Positions 40,683 through 51,397 are shown, counted from the stretch's first letter. The stretch is DNA of 64,000 nucleotides from Streptomyces parvus (GCF_014648875.1 NZ_BMRY01000018.1:51452-115451); one strand, 5' to 3'. Program-made: numbers and translations. Notes: a model not told the origin generated them from the letters alone.

Positions 40683-42896
40683 ATGGCACAGCCCTTCTCA
40701 CTGCCGGATTTCTATGTTCCGTATCCGGCCAGGCTCAACCCTCATGTGGAAGCGGCACGCACCCACACCCGGGAGTGGGCCCGTTCCATGGGGATGCTGG
40801 AGGGATCCGGCATCTGGGAGGAGAAGGACCTGGAGGCGCACGACTACGCCCTCCTGTGCGCCTACACCCATCCCGACTGCTCGGCGGAGGCGCTCAGCCT
40901 CGTCACCGACTGGTACGTGTGGGTCTTCTTCTTCGACGACCACTTCCTGGAACTGTTCAAGCGCACCCCCGACCGGGCGGGCGGCAAGCGGTATCTGGAC
41001 CGACTGCCCGCCTTCATGCCGATGGAGCGCGGAGCCGCGACACCCGAGCCCGAGAATCCCGTCGAGGCGGGGCTCGCCGATCTGTGGGCCCGGACGGTGC
41101 CCGCGATGACGGACGACTGGCGGGCCCGGTTCGCGGAGTCGACGGAGAACCTCCTCAACGAGTCCCTGTGGGAGCTCGCCAACATCCACGAGGGCCGCAT
41201 CGCGAACCCGGTGGAGTACATCGAGATGCGCCGCAAGGTGGGCGGCGCGCCCTGGTCCGCGGGCCTGGTCGAGTACGCGGCGAACGCGGAGATCCCGGCG
41301 TCGGTGGCCGGGTCCCGGCCCCTGCGGGTGCTGCGGGACGCCTTCTCCGACGCCGTACACCTGCGCAACGACCTCTTCTCCTACCAGCGTGAGGTGGAGG
41401 ACGAGGGGGAGAACAGCAACGGCGTCCTGGTGCTGGAGAAGTTCCTCGGCTGCTCCGCGCAGGAGGCCGCCGATGCCGTCAACGACCTGCTGACCTCACG
41501 GCTCCAGCAGTTCGAGAACACCGCCCTCACCGAACTCGGCCCTCTCTGCGCCGAGAAGGCCCTCGACCCGGCGCAGACCGCGGCCGTGCTGGCGTACGCC
41601 AAGGGGCTCCAGGACTGGCAGTCCGGCGGCCACGAATGGCACATGCGCTCCAGCCGCTACATGAACGGCGGAGGCGCGGGCGAGGCCGTGGCCGGCTGGG
41701 GCATGTCCGCGGCCTCCATCAGGTTCACCCTCCGCTCGGAGGCCGCGCGGGCCCGCAGCCACAGCCATGTGCCGTACCAGCACGTGGGCCCCTCACTGCT
41801 GCCGGACTTCGACCTGCCGTTCGGCACGACGCTCAGTCCGCATCTGGAGGGGGCCCGGGTCCGGCTCGTCGACTGGGCGCGGCGGATGGGCATCCTGGAG
41901 GCCCAGCCGGGGGTGCCGGGTTCGCACATCTGGGACGAGCGGCGGATCGTCGCGATCGACCTCCCGCTGTGCGCGGCGGGCCTGCACCCGGACGCGACCC
42001 CGGACGAACTGGACCTGTCCTCGGGCTGGCTGGCCTGGGGGACGTACGGGGACGACTGGTTCCCGGTGGTGCACGGGCGGGCCCGGGACCTGGCGGGCGC
42101 GCGCCTGGCCAACGAACGGCTGTCGCTGTTCATGCCGCTGGACGGGGAGGGGACGCCGGAGCCGGTGAACGCCCTGGAGCGGAGCCTGGGCGACCTGTGG
42201 CGCAGGACGGCCGCGCCGATGGACCAGGGCGCGCGGCGCACCTTCCGGACCTCGATCGAGTCGATGACCGAGAGCTGGCTGTGGGAGCTGGCGAACCAGG
42301 CGCAGAACCGCATCCCCGACCCGGTGGACTACGTGGAGATGCGACGGGCGACGTTCGGTTCGGACCTGACGATGAGTCTGTGCCGGCTGGGGCACGGCAG
42401 GACCGTTCCGGACGAGGTCTACCGCAGCGGCCCGATGCGGTCACTGGAGAACGCGGCGGCGGACTACGCGTGCCTGATGAACGACCTCTTCTCGTACCAG
42501 AAGGAGATCGAGTACGAGGGCGAGGTGCACAACGGCGTCCTGGTCGTGCAGAACTTCTTCGGCGTGGACTATCCGACGGGCGTGGCGATCGTGCACGACC
42601 TGATGAACTCGCGGCTGCGGCAGTTCCTGCATGTGGCCGAGGTCGAACTCCCGGTGCTGTACGACGATTTCGGCCTCGACGCCGAGGCGCGGGAGGTCCT
42701 GGCGGGCTATGTGCAGGAGCTCAAGCACTGGATCGCGGGGATCCTGATCTGGCACCGGGGCTGCCGTCGCTACCGCGAGGAGGACCTGCGGCAGGGGAAC
42801 GACACCCCCTGGCACCTCGGCGGTCCCACGGGGATCGGCACATCGGCGGCGCAAGTGACCCGGATGATGGCTCAGTTGGCGGGCAGCCGGGGCTAG
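40683..42896 (+). CDS. geoA: Geosmin synthase (bifunctional germacradienol/geosmin synthase)
   Basis: The 737-residue protein has two class I terpene-synthase domains in tandem. The N-terminal domain converts farnesyl diphosphate to germacradienol and has the metal motif DDHFLE (D85-E90) and the NSE triad NDLFSYQREVEDEGE (from N229). The C-terminal domain (about 375-720) converts germacradienol to geosmin and has the altered motif DDWFP (D457) and NDLFSYQKEIEYEGE. Positions agree closely with S. coelicolor SCO6073. It is monocistronic, between an upstream palindrome and a strong downstream terminator, and gives the earthy odour. Confidence 0.97.
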   Translation: MAQPFSLPDFYVPYPARLNPHVEAARTHTREWARSMGMLEGSGIWEEKDLEAHDYALLCAYTHPDCSAEALSLVTDWYVWVFFFDDHFLELFKRTPDRAGGKRYLDRLPAFMPMERGAATPEPENPVEAGLADLWARTVPAMTDDWRARFAESTENLLNESLWELANIHEGRIANPVEYIEMRRKVGGAPWSAGLVEYAANAEIPASVAGSRPLRVLRDAFSDAVHLRNDLFSYQREVEDEGENSNGVLVLEKFLGCSAQEAADAVNDLLTSRLQQFENTALTELGPLCAEKALDPAQTAAVLAYAKGLQDWQSGGHEWHMRSSRYMNGGGAGEAVAGWGMSAASIRFTLRSEAARARSHSHVPYQHVGPSLLPDFDLPFGTTLSPHLEGARVRLVDWARRMGILEAQPGVPGSHIWDERRIVAIDLPLCAAGLHPDATPDELDLSSGWLAWGTYGDDWFPVVHGRARDLAGARLANERLSLFMPLDGEGTPEPVNALERSLGDLWRRTAAPMDQGARRTFRTSIESMTESWLWELANQAQNRIPDPVDYVEMRRATFGSDLTMSLCRLGHGRTVPDEVYRSGPMRSLENAAADYACLMNDLFSYQKEIEYEGEVHNGVLVVQNFFGVDYPTGVAIVHDLMNSRLRQFLHVAEVELPVLYDDFGLDAEAREVLAGYVQELKHWIAGILIWHRGCRRYREEDLRQGNDTPWHLGGPTGIGTSAAQVTRMMAQLAGSRG

Positions 42897-42918
42897 CGTC
42901 CGGGCCTACCGGGAGCAG

Positions 42919-42947
42919 GGTCCGCCGTGGGGTTCTCACGGCGGACC
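42919..42947. terminator. Terminator between geoA and the TetR gene
   Basis: A perfect 11-bp stem, GGTCCGCCGTG with CACGGCGGACC, has a 7-base loop. It lies between two convergent genes and can serve both. Confidence 0.8.
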
Positions 42948-42986
42948 GTGGCCGGGTCCGGGCGCTGATCCCGAAGCGGCCCCGGA

Positions 42987-43544
42987 TCAGAGCAGGACGT
43001 GCCGCAGCACGGCCTCGAAGTCCGCCGCCGTCGGCGGTGTGTCGGTCAGCAGTCCCTGGAGGAGCAGTCCGTCGATGACGCCCTTGAGGATCTGTACCCG
43101 GACCGGGTCGTCGGTGTAGCGCAGGGCGTATCCGGCGATGGCGTCCAGCCAGCGTCCGGTGGAGGTGCGCAGCTCCGGGCGCCGGGCGGCGAGCAGGTAG
43201 AGCTCGTACTCGGCGAGGAGTCGGCCGGGGCCCTTCATCACGTGCCCGAGGAGTTCGGCGAGGGCGGTGAGCCCCTCGGGGCCGCCGTCGGCGCTCTCCG
43301 CCAGGCGTCGCATCCGTTCGGCGTCCTGGTCCATGCAGACGGTGAGGGCGGCGGTGAGCAGGTCGTCGATGCTCTTGAAGTAGTAGGCGGCGGCTGTGGC
43401 GGGCTGGTCCGCCTCGCGTGCCACCGCCCGGTGGCTGACGCCCGAGACGCCCTCGCGGGCGACCACCCGGAGGGTGGCCTCGATGAGTTCCTGCCGTCGG
43501 AGCTCACCCTTGAGCAGGCGGCCGTCGGTCGGTGACGGGGTCAT
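42987..43544 (-). CDS. TetR-family repressor
   Basis: The 185-residue protein has a helix-turn-helix at about residues 14-60 (ELRRQELIEATLRVVAREGVSGVSHRAVAREADQPATAAAYYFKSIDDLL) and a helical ligand domain. Its ATG overlaps the stop of the MFS transporter gene (ATGA), so repressor and exporter are translated together. The natural target is the paired GAACG/GTTAC operator before the transporter (44874-44904). The inducer is unknown. Confidence 0.9.
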   Translation of the reverse strand: MTPSPTDGRLLKGELRRQELIEATLRVVAREGVSGVSHRAVAREADQPATAAAYYFKSIDDLLTAALTVCMDQDAERMRRLAESADGGPEGLTALAELLGHVMKGPGRLLAEYELYLLAARRPELRTSTGRWLDAIAGYALRYTDDPVRVQILKGVIDGLLLQGLLTDTPPTAADFEAVLRHVLL

Positions 43545-44839
43545 CGTGCCCTCCGGGCGTCGTGGTCGGGCGGTACGGGAGCGGGGTGCCGTTCCTCGTG
43601 GCTGCGGGGCGTCCGCGGGACCGGCTTCGCGTCCCCCTCCTCGGCGGGCGCCCGCAGACTCCGGTCGAGCGGGCCCTGGGCGGTCAGCGCCAGGAGCACC
43701 GTCGCGGCGCCCGCGGTGATGGCCACGGTGAAGCCGCCGGAGGGGCCGAAGCGGTCGACCATCCCGCCCGACACCGAGGCGCCGAGCGCGACACCGACGC
43801 TGAGGCCGGTGATCGCCCAGGTCATCCCCTCGGTGAGGGCAGCGGGCTCCACTGTCTTCTCGACGAGTCCCATCACCACGATCATGGTGGGCGCGAAGAA
43901 GAGGCCGGAGAAGAAGACGGCCGCGGAGAGCGTGGCGATGTTCTCGACGAGCAGCAGGGGAAGGGTGGTCAGGGCGGTGCCGGCCGTGCTGAGGAGGAGC
44001 AGCCGGGGCAGGGGGACGCCGAGCCGGAGGGCGCCGAACACCAGCCCGGCGCCGGCCGAGCCGATCGCGTAGACGGAGAGGACGATGCCCGCGCCGACCG
44101 GTGATCCCTGCTCCTCGGCGAAGGCGACGCTCACCACGTCGACGGTGCCGACGATCGTGCCGCCCGCGACGAGGGTGAGGGCCAGCAGGACGAGTGGTCC
44201 CCCGCGCAGCGCCGAGACGCGCGGGGCGCCGTCGGCGGCCGGCCGGAGGACCGGAGGCTCGGTGCGCTTCTGCGGGACGAACATCAGGACGCCGAGGGTG
44301 AGCAGCACCGCCGCCACCAGGGGACCGGCCTCCGGGAAGAGCGCGGTGCTCAGTGCGACCGCGAGGGCGGGGCCCACCACGAAGGTGAGTTCGTCGACGA
44401 CCGATTCCAGCGAGTAGGCGGTGTGCAGGCGGTCCGAGCCCCGGTGGAGATGGGTCCACCGGGCGCGGACCATCGCGGCCATGTTGGGCATCGTGCCGGC
44501 CGCCGCCGCACTGACGAACAGCGTCCAGACAGGGGCGTCGTAGCGGGCGCAGAGGAGGAGCACGCCCATGGCGATGACGCTGAGGCCGGTGGCGGGCAGC
44601 AGTACCCTGCTCTGCCCCCGCCGGTCGACCACCCGCGAGATCTGGGGGCCGCAGAGGGCCATGGACAGCGTGAAGGTGGCGGAGACGGCCCCTGCCAGGC
44701 CGTACTGCCCGCGCATCTGGGACAGCATCGTGATGATCCCGATGCCGGTCATCGACAGCGGCATGCGGGCGACGAAACCCGCGGCGGAGAAGGCTAAGGC
44801 GCCCGGCGCCCTGAAAAGAGCGCCGTAGGGGTTGGGCAT
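43541..44839 (-). CDS. MFS transporter, drug-efflux type
   Basis: The 432-residue protein has about 12 hydrophobic helices. The first half reads FSAAGFVARMPLSMTGIGIITML, GPQISRVVDRRGQSRVLLP (the MFS loop 2-3 motif) and so on. The second half includes PLVLLALTLVAGGTIVGTVDVVSVAF, and the tail is hydrophilic. GGAGGT precedes the ATG. It heads a two-gene operon with its TetR repressor, a common layout for efflux of toxic compounds. Confidence 0.88.
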   Translation of the reverse strand: MPNPYGALFRAPGALAFSAAGFVARMPLSMTGIGIITMLSQMRGQYGLAGAVSATFTLSMALCGPQISRVVDRRGQSRVLLPATGLSVIAMGVLLLCARYDAPVWTLFVSAAAAGTMPNMAAMVRARWTHLHRGSDRLHTAYSLESVVDELTFVVGPALAVALSTALFPEAGPLVAAVLLTLGVLMFVPQKRTEPPVLRPAADGAPRVSALRGGPLVLLALTLVAGGTIVGTVDVVSVAFAEEQGSPVGAGIVLSVYAIGSAGAGLVFGALRLGVPLPRLLLLSTAGTALTTLPLLLVENIATLSAAVFFSGLFFAPTMIVVMGLVEKTVEPAALTEGMTWAITGLSVGVALGASVSGGMVDRFGPSGGFTVAITAGAATVLLALTAQGPLDRSLRAPAEEGDAKPVPRTPRSHEERHPAPVPPDHDARRAR

Positions 44840-44873
44840 GGGGACGGACCTCCGGACGGGGGACGATGAACCT

Positions 44874-44904
44874 GAACGACTGTTACACATTGAACGGTCG
44901 TTAC
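44874..44904. promoter_or_regulatory. TetR operator: two repeated half-palindromic units
   Basis: GAACGACTGTTAC (44874-44886) and GAACGGTCGTTAC (44892-44904) repeat with an 18-bp period, and each is itself a near-palindrome (AACG-GT-CGTT). They sit 35-65 bp before the transporter start in AT-rich DNA. This fits cooperative binding of two TetR dimers. Confidence 0.65.
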
Positions 44905-44967
44905 ATTTTCTCACCGTAGCCGCTCCCCTGCCGTCGATGTCAAGGGGAGCCGTCGGCGTCAAGGGAA

Positions 44968-44997
44968 AAGGCCGCCCGAACGGATTCGGACGGCCTT
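44968..44997 (-). terminator. Terminator of the gene at 45027
   Basis: A 13-bp stem with one mismatch (AAGGCCGcCCGAA with TTCGGaCGGCCTT) and a 4-base loop is followed on the minus strand by TTTTCCC. This is one of the few classic U-tailed terminators in the window. Confidence 0.8.
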
Positions 44998-45026
44998 GCG
45001 ACCGGACGGCCTTGCGAAGGGACGTT

Positions 45027-45527
45027 TCAGCCTTGCTGGAACAGCTCCGCGGGCAGCGGCTTGAGCAGGGTGTAGAGGTCGTCGGTGATCGGCCGGTCCC
45101 AGCTGGCAATGGTCACGAGGACGCCGTCGCTGCGGTCGAACTGGACGCAGGCGATCCGGCTCTCGGAGAGCTTGACGCGGCGGACGATCAGCAGATTGTC
45201 GCCCTGCATGACGGGGACGTCCTCGGAGCTGACGACCTCGATCGGCTCGTCGTTCTCCAGGGCGAGGAGCAGCTGGGCCACCTCGAAGGGGACCTGGCCC
45301 TCCTCCGTCTCGCGGGCGGGCGAGCCTTCCGGCAGATTGCCGATGATCATCGCCGGGCCCCGTCCGCCGTACAGGTCGTAGCGGAGGAAGACGCCCTGAC
45401 AGCTGCCGTCGGGGGCGGGGAGCAGACCGGCGCCGAGGTTGCCGGGCCAGTCCCCGGGGTCCATGGCCAGGACGTCGAAGTCCGGGCCCGCGGGTGTTGC
45501 GGCGCTACGGCGGCGGAGGAAGGACAT
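45027..45527 (-). CDS. Conserved hypothetical soluble protein
   Basis: The 166-residue acidic protein starts MSFLRRRSAATPAGPDFDVL and contains DPGDWPGNLGAGLLPAPDGSCQGVFLRYDLYGGRGPAMIIGNLPEG, then LLLALENDEPIEV and VLVTIASWDRPITDDLYTLLKPLPAELF. There is no signal or membrane segment. The alternating strands and helices suggest a small alpha-beta domain. I recognise it only as a type seen in Streptomyces, without a name. ATG 45536 is three codons upstream, and neither start has a ribosome site. A terminator follows. Confidence 0.7.
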   Translation of the reverse strand: MSFLRRRSAATPAGPDFDVLAMDPGDWPGNLGAGLLPAPDGSCQGVFLRYDLYGGRGPAMIIGNLPEGSPARETEEGQVPFEVAQLLLALENDEPIEVVSSEDVPVMQGDNLLIVRRVKLSESRIACVQFDRSDGVLVTIASWDRPITDDLYTLLKPLPAELFQQG

Positions 45528-45600
45528 GCATGCCATGTTACGTGTCCCGGCTCACGTTGCGGAGCCGGGCCCGGGCCGCGCGTGACCGGGCCCGACGTGT

Positions 45601-45628
45601 CTTCTCAGCCGGGCGGGGGCTCGGCTTC

Positions 45629-45650
<22 letters not shown>
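45601..45650. repeat. 24-bp tandem duplication across the 3' end of the thiolase gene
   Basis: The unit ttctcagccgggcgggggct plus cggc is present twice in a row (period 24, 45601-45650). It duplicates the last codons and stop codon of the thiolase gene, so a second in-register stop lies just outside the gene. Confidence 0.8.
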
Positions 45651-46787
<1,137 letters not shown>

Positions 46788-46795
<8 letters not shown>

Positions 46796-47840
46796 GAGCG
46801 CTCTCCCCTTCCAGGACGGCGACCAGGTTCTGTTGCAGGCAGGGCCCGGAGGTGGCGTGGGCGAGGACTCGGTCGGACTCGCCGCGGTGGATACGGGCGG
46901 CGGCCTCGCCGAGCCGGATCAGTCCGGCGGCCATGACCGGGTTGGCGGCGAGGGCGCCGCCGGAGGGGTTGACGCGGACCTCGTCGCCGAGCCCGAGCGC
47001 CTTGCGCAGGACGACTTCCTGCGAGGTGAACGGGGCGTGCAGCTCGGCGGTGTCGACGGGGCGTTCGAAGGCTCCGGCGTGTTCGGCGGCGAGCCGGGCG
47101 GAGGGGCTGTCGGTCAGGTCGCGGACGCCGAGGCTGTGGGCCTCGATGCGGTGGTCGATGCCCCGGATCCAGGCGGGCCGTTCGCACAGGGCGCGGGCGG
47201 TGTCCCCGGCGGCGAGGACCACGGAGGCGGCCCCGTCGCCGATGGGCGGGCAGTCGCCGGTGCGCAGCGGGTGCACGAGGGGGTCGCCCGCCGGGACGTC
47301 GCCGGTGAGCTGGGCGTACGGGTTGTCCACGGCGGCGGTGCGGTTGCGGGCGGCGATCTCGGCGAGGGCTCCTTCGTCGGTGTCGCCCGCGTCGATGAGG
47401 GCCTGGGCCTGGAGGGCCGCGAGGGCGACGGAGTCGGGCCAGAGCGGGGCGAGGTAGTAGGGGTCGAGCTGGCGGGTGAGGACGTCGCGGACTGGGCCGG
47501 GCGAGGACTTGCCGTAGGAGTAGACGAGCGCGGTGTCCGCCTCGCCGGTCTGGAGCTTGACCCAGGCTTCGTACAGCGCCCAGGCCCCGTCCATCTCGAC
47601 GTGCGACTCGGAGATGGGCGGGTGGGCGCCGACGCCGTCGAGCGCCATGGTGAAGGAGAAGGCCCGTCCGGCGAGGTAGTCGGCGGAGCCGGAGCAGGTG
47701 AACCCGATCTCGTTGGCCTTGAGCCCGGTCGCGCCCAGGACCTCGTGGAGGACGGGCATCAGCAGGTCGACCTCGGAGAGTTCGTCGGTGCGCCGCCGGT
47801 GCGCGCTCTGAGCGAAGGCGACGATGGCCACGTCCCGCAT
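46788..47840 (-). CDS. SCP2/Ltp-type thiolase, Ltp4-like
   Basis: The 350-residue thiolase-fold protein begins MRDVAIVAFAQSAHRRRTDELSEVDLLMPVL. It contains IGFTCSGSADYLAGRAFSFTMALDGVGA (a cysteine in the usual region), HVEMDGAWALYEAWVKLQTGEAD and VNPSGGALAANPVMAAGLIRLGEAA. Type and length match mycobacterial Ltp4 (Rv3522). It abuts the double DUF35 gene (TAG directly followed by ATG) and overlaps the Ltp3-like gene. Partner DUF35 proteins are needed by Ltp-type enzymes for retro-aldol or thiolase activity. Confidence 0.84.
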
Positions 47841-48788
47841 CTACACCAGCTCCTTGTACGTGTCGTAGTCGGCGTCGGGCTCGCCGGTGGGCCGGTAGTG
47901 GTCCACATGGCGGGCGCCCTCGCTCCAGACGGGCTCGACGCGCAGGCCCATGCGGACCTGGTCGTAGGGGATTCCGGCGATGCGTCCGTGCAGGGCGAGG
48001 TCCGCGCCGTCGAGGGCGATGTGGGCGTATACGTACGGGACTTCGATGTCGAGATTCTTCGCCTTGATGTTGACGATGCAGAAGGTGGTGACCGTGCCTC
48101 GCGGTCCGACCTCGACCTGTTCGGCGGTGGCGACCCCGCAGGTGGGGCAGGCGCCGCGCGGCGGCACGTAGACCTTGCGGCAGGCGGGGCAGCGTTCGCC
48201 GACGGTACGGCGTTCCTCCAGGGCCTTGATGTAGGCGCTCTGGGCGCGGCCGGGGGTGTGGACGTAGTCGAGGCGGGCCGGGGCGACGATGCCGGTGACG
48301 GGGTCGGTGAACTCACCGGAGTGCGGGGCGGGTTCGGTGGGGCCGGGCTCGCCCTCGTTCGGTTCGAAGCAGGCGATGTCGGTGATGGCGCCGGTGCGGG
48401 TCGCGGCCCAGCGGATGCGGACGCGCATCCCGGTGCGTACGGCGTCGGGTCCGGGTGCGTCGAGTACGTGCAGGAGCGCGGTGCCGGCCCCGTCGAGGCG
48501 GACGAGGACCCAGGCGAACGGGGTGTCGAGCGGCTGGTCGCGGCGCGGGGACGGGTTCCAGGCCCAGGTGGTGACGGTGCCGGTGGGGGCGACCTCGACG
48601 AGGTCGCCCAGTTCGTTCGCGGTGACCGGGTCGTACTCGACGGGCGGTACGAGGACCGTGCCGTCGTCCGTGCGGACGCCGAGGACGGTGCGTTCGCGCA
48701 GTCCGGTGAGGAAGGCGCTCTGGACGGGGCCGAGGGAACGGGTGAAGGGGAACTCGACCACCAGCGGGGCGCTGAGGACGTCGGGCAT
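47841..48788 (-). CDS. Double DUF35/OB-fold protein (Rv3521-like)
   Basis: The 315-residue protein has two tandem OB-fold (DUF35) domains. The first (about 25-150) lacks cysteines. The second (about 185-300) has a zinc ribbon with two pairs, CPAC and CPTC, followed by the OB fold (GTVTTFCIVNIKAKNLDIEVPYVYAHIALDGADL). DUF35 proteins are obligate partners of SCP2-type thiolases, as ChsH2 is for Ltp2. The two thiolase genes directly downstream fit this. Rv3521 of M. tuberculosis has the same size and place. Confidence 0.87.
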   Translation of the reverse strand: MPDVLSAPLVVEFPFTRSLGPVQSAFLTGLRERTVLGVRTDDGTVLVPPVEYDPVTANELGDLVEVAPTGTVTTWAWNPSPRRDQPLDTPFAWVLVRLDGAGTALLHVLDAPGPDAVRTGMRVRIRWAATRTGAITDIACFEPNEGEPGPTEPAPHSGEFTDPVTGIVAPARLDYVHTPGRAQSAYIKALEERRTVGERCPACRKVYVPPRGACPTCGVATAEQVEVGPRGTVTTFCIVNIKAKNLDIEVPYVYAHIALDGADLALHGRIAGIPYDQVRMGLRVEPVWSEGARHVDHYRPTGEPDADYDTYKELV

Positions 48789-48803
48789 GGCTCTCTCCTG
48801 GGG

Positions 48804-49604
48804 TCAGGCGCGCCGGTAGACGGGCGGGCGCTTCTCGGCGAAGGCGCGGGCGCCCTCCTTGGCGTCCTCGGTGGCGAACACGGGCCAGCCGCGCTTGAGT
48901 TCGGCGGCCAGGGCCTCGCTCTCGGTCAGCTCGGCGCCCTCGTAGACGGAGGCCTTGACGGCCTCGACGGCGAGCGGCCCGCAGGCGTTGACCCGTTCGG
49001 CTACGGCGAGTGCCTCCTCCAGCGCGGTGCCGTCGGGCACGACCCTGCCGACGAGCCCGATGGCGGCGGCTTCGTCGGCGGTGTACGGGCGTCCGGTGAG
49101 GAGCATTTCGAGGGCGTGGGTGCGGGGGATCTGGCGGGGCAGCCGGACGGTGGAGCCGCCGATCGGGAAGAGGCCCCGGCGGACCTCGAAGAGCCCGAAG
49201 GTGGCTCCGGCTCCGGCGATGCGGATGTCGGTGCCCTGGAGGATCTCGGTGCCACCCGCGACACAGGGGCCCTCCACGGCGGCGATGACCGGTTTGCGGG
49301 GGCGGTGGTGGCGCAGCATCGCCTTCCAGTGCAGATCCGGGTCGGCGGTCATCCGCTCGCGGTACTCCTCCCCCGCCATTCCGTCGCCCGCGAGCGCCTT
49401 GAGGTCCATCCCGGAGCAGAACGCGCCGCCCGCGCCGGTGAGGACGACGGAGCGGACCGTGTCGTCCGCGTCGGCCGCGAGCCAGCCGTCGTACAGGCCG
49501 ACGAGCATCGGCAACGAGAGCGCGTTCCTGGCCTGTGGTCTGTTCAGGGTGAGCACCAGCGTGGCGCCTTCGCGCCGCACGGTGAGGTGTTCCGTACCGC
49601 CCAT
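48804..49604 (-). CDS. Enoyl-CoA hydratase/crotonase, EchA19-like
   Basis: The 266-residue crotonase has VLTLNRPQARNALSLPML, the oxyanion loop AGGAFCSGMDLKAL, and VEGPCVAGGTEILQGTDIRIAG with the catalytic glutamate region. The pattern GGTEILQGTDIR...GGSTVRLPRQIP is that of mycobacterial EchA19 (Rv3516), which hydrates steroid side-chain enoyl-CoA esters. It is first in the operon and divergent from the acyl-CoA synthetase gene; a palindromic operator lies between them. Confidence 0.88.
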   Translation of the reverse strand: MGGTEHLTVRREGATLVLTLNRPQARNALSLPMLVGLYDGWLAADADDTVRSVVLTGAGGAFCSGMDLKALAGDGMAGEEYRERMTADPDLHWKAMLRHHRPRKPVIAAVEGPCVAGGTEILQGTDIRIAGAGATFGLFEVRRGLFPIGGSTVRLPRQIPRTHALEMLLTGRPYTADEAAAIGLVGRVVPDGTALEEALAVAERVNACGPLAVEAVKASVYEGAELTESEALAAELKRGWPVFATEDAKEGARAFAEKRPPVYRRA

Positions 49605-49665
49605 GACCGACTCCTGTTCTCCGGATCTGGAACAGGTTGCAGGAGGAGGGGGCGCAGTTCAATAG

Positions 49666-49687
49666 TTTTCTGACAGCTCGTCAGATT
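49666..49687. promoter_or_regulatory. Operator A: TTTTCTGA-N6-GTCAGATT, echA/fadD divergent promoter
   Basis: The core TCTGAC-AGCTC-GTCAGA is a perfect inverted repeat in AT-rich DNA. The same 22-bp layout recurs at 61907-61928 before the nitronate monooxygenase operon. It is 62 bp from the echA start and 85 bp from the fadD start. Confidence 0.7.
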
Positions 49688-49771
49688 GTTGCGACGCCAC
49701 CTCTTCCCACTTGTGCCGACCGGCGCTCTAATGACGGCCGAGTCGCCAGTCACCCGGGGTCAGGAGGAACG

Positions 49772-51397
49772 GTGGAGTACAACCTTGCCGACCTGTTCGA
49801 GTCGGTCGTCGACGCGGTGCCCGACCGTGAGGCGCTCCTGTACGTCGACCACCCCGGTACGGGCGCGGAGCGCCGGCTCACGTACGCGGAACTGGACGCC
49901 GCCGCCAACCGCATCGCCCACCACCTGCTCGACGCGGGGATCCGGCCGGGAGAGCACCTGGGGCTGCATCTCTACAACGGGGTGGAATACCTCCAGACGG
50001 TGCTGGGAGCCCTCAAAGCGCGGATCGTGCCGGTGAATGTCAACTACCGTTATGTCGAGGAGGAGTTGGTCTACCTCTACCGGGACGCGGACCTGGCTGC
50101 GCTGGTCTTCGACGGCGAGTTCGACGAGCGGGTGGCGGCGGCCGCCCCGCAGGCCCCGGGGCTGCGCCATCTGGTGCGGGTGGGGACCTCCGCCGCGAAG
50201 GCCGCCCCCGGGCCGCCGGCCGTGCCCTTCACCGAGGCGGAGGCGTCCGGCTCCCCGGACCGCGGTTTCACCCCGCGCTCCGCCGACGACCAGTTCATCA
50301 TCTACACCGGCGGCACGACCGGCATGCCCAAGGGCGTGATGTGGCGTCAGGAGGACCTGTTCTTCTCGGGACTGGGCGGCGGCGCACCGACCGGCGAGCC
50401 GGTGAAGACCCCGCAGGAACTGGCCGAGCGGGTCGCGGCGGGCGGCGACGGGATCACCTTCTTCCCCACCCCGCCGCTGATGCACGGGACCTCCACACTG
50501 ACCGCGTTCATCGGCTTCAACTTCGGCCAACGCGTCGTCGTGCACCGCAAGTTCGTTCCGGAAGAGGTGCTGCGGACCATCGAGAAGGAGAAGGTCACCA
50601 GTGTGTCGCTGGTCGGCGACGCGATGCTTCGCCCTCTGATCGACTGCCTGAAGGGGGCGCTGCGCGGGACGGACTGCTCGTCGCTGTTCTCCGTCTCCAG
50701 CTCCGGGGCGATCATGTCGGACTCGGTGCGCGCGGAGTTCCAGGAGCTCGTGCCGACGGTGATGCTGCTGAACAACTTCGGCTCCTCCGAGTCCGGCTTC
50801 AACGGCACGGCCACCGCTGACTCGGGACCCGAGAAGGGCTTCCGGGTCCAGGTCAACGCCCGTACGGCGGTGGTGGATCCGGTGACATACGAGCCGGTGG
50901 CCCCCGGCGAGCCGGGCCGTATCGCCCAGCGCGGACATGTGCCGCTCGGCTACTACAACGACCCGGCCAAGACCGCCGACACCTTCTTCCGCCGGGGCGA
51001 CGAGCGCTGGGTGCTGCTGGGCGACATGGCGACCGTGGACGCGGACGGCATCGTCACGGTCCTCGGGCGGGGCTCGCAGTGCATCAACACAGGCGGCGAG
51101 AAGGTGTATCCGGAGGAGGTCGAGCAGGCGCTCAAGTCGCATGCGGATGTGTACGACGCGCTCGTCGCGGGCGTCCCCGACGAGCGTTGGGGAAACCGGG
51201 TCGCCGCCGTGGTCCAACTGCGCGAGGGTGCAGCCGCGTTGACCCTGGACGTGGTGCAGGCCCACTGCCGGACCCGGCTCGCCGGCTACAAGATCCCTCG
51301 CGCGCTGGTGCTCGCCGACCGGATCCAGCGCTCGCCGAGCGGCAAGGCGGACTACCGGTGGGCGAAGGCGGTGGCGGCGGAGGCCGACCGTAGCTGA
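49772..51397 (+). CDS. Acyl-CoA synthetase, FadD19-like
   Basis: The 541-residue ANL-superfamily ligase has the P-loop IIYTGGTTGMPKGVMWRQEDLF, the VNVNYRYVEEELVYLY region, SSSGAIMSDSV and SIGSSESGF-like NFGSSESGFNG, and the A8 stretch LGRGSQCINTGGEKVYPEEVEQALKSH. The terminal RSPSGKADYRWAK carries the catalytic lysine. The details match FadD19, which activates steroid side-chain carboxylates. GTG 49772 follows AGGAGG. It is divergent from the echA-DUF35-ltp operon and shares operator A. Confidence 0.88.
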   Translation: MEYNLADLFESVVDAVPDREALLYVDHPGTGAERRLTYAELDAAANRIAHHLLDAGIRPGEHLGLHLYNGVEYLQTVLGALKARIVPVNVNYRYVEEELVYLYRDADLAALVFDGEFDERVAAAAPQAPGLRHLVRVGTSAAKAAPGPPAVPFTEAEASGSPDRGFTPRSADDQFIIYTGGTTGMPKGVMWRQEDLFFSGLGGGAPTGEPVKTPQELAERVAAGGDGITFFPTPPLMHGTSTLTAFIGFNFGQRVVVHRKFVPEEVLRTIEKEKVTSVSLVGDAMLRPLIDCLKGALRGTDCSSLFSVSSSGAIMSDSVRAEFQELVPTVMLLNNFGSSESGFNGTATADSGPEKGFRVQVNARTAVVDPVTYEPVAPGEPGRIAQRGHVPLGYYNDPAKTADTFFRRGDERWVLLGDMATVDADGIVTVLGRGSQCINTGGEKVYPEEVEQALKSHADVYDALVAGVPDERWGNRVAAVVQLREGAAALTLDVVQAHCRTRLAGYKIPRALVLADRIQRSPSGKADYRWAKAVAAEADRS

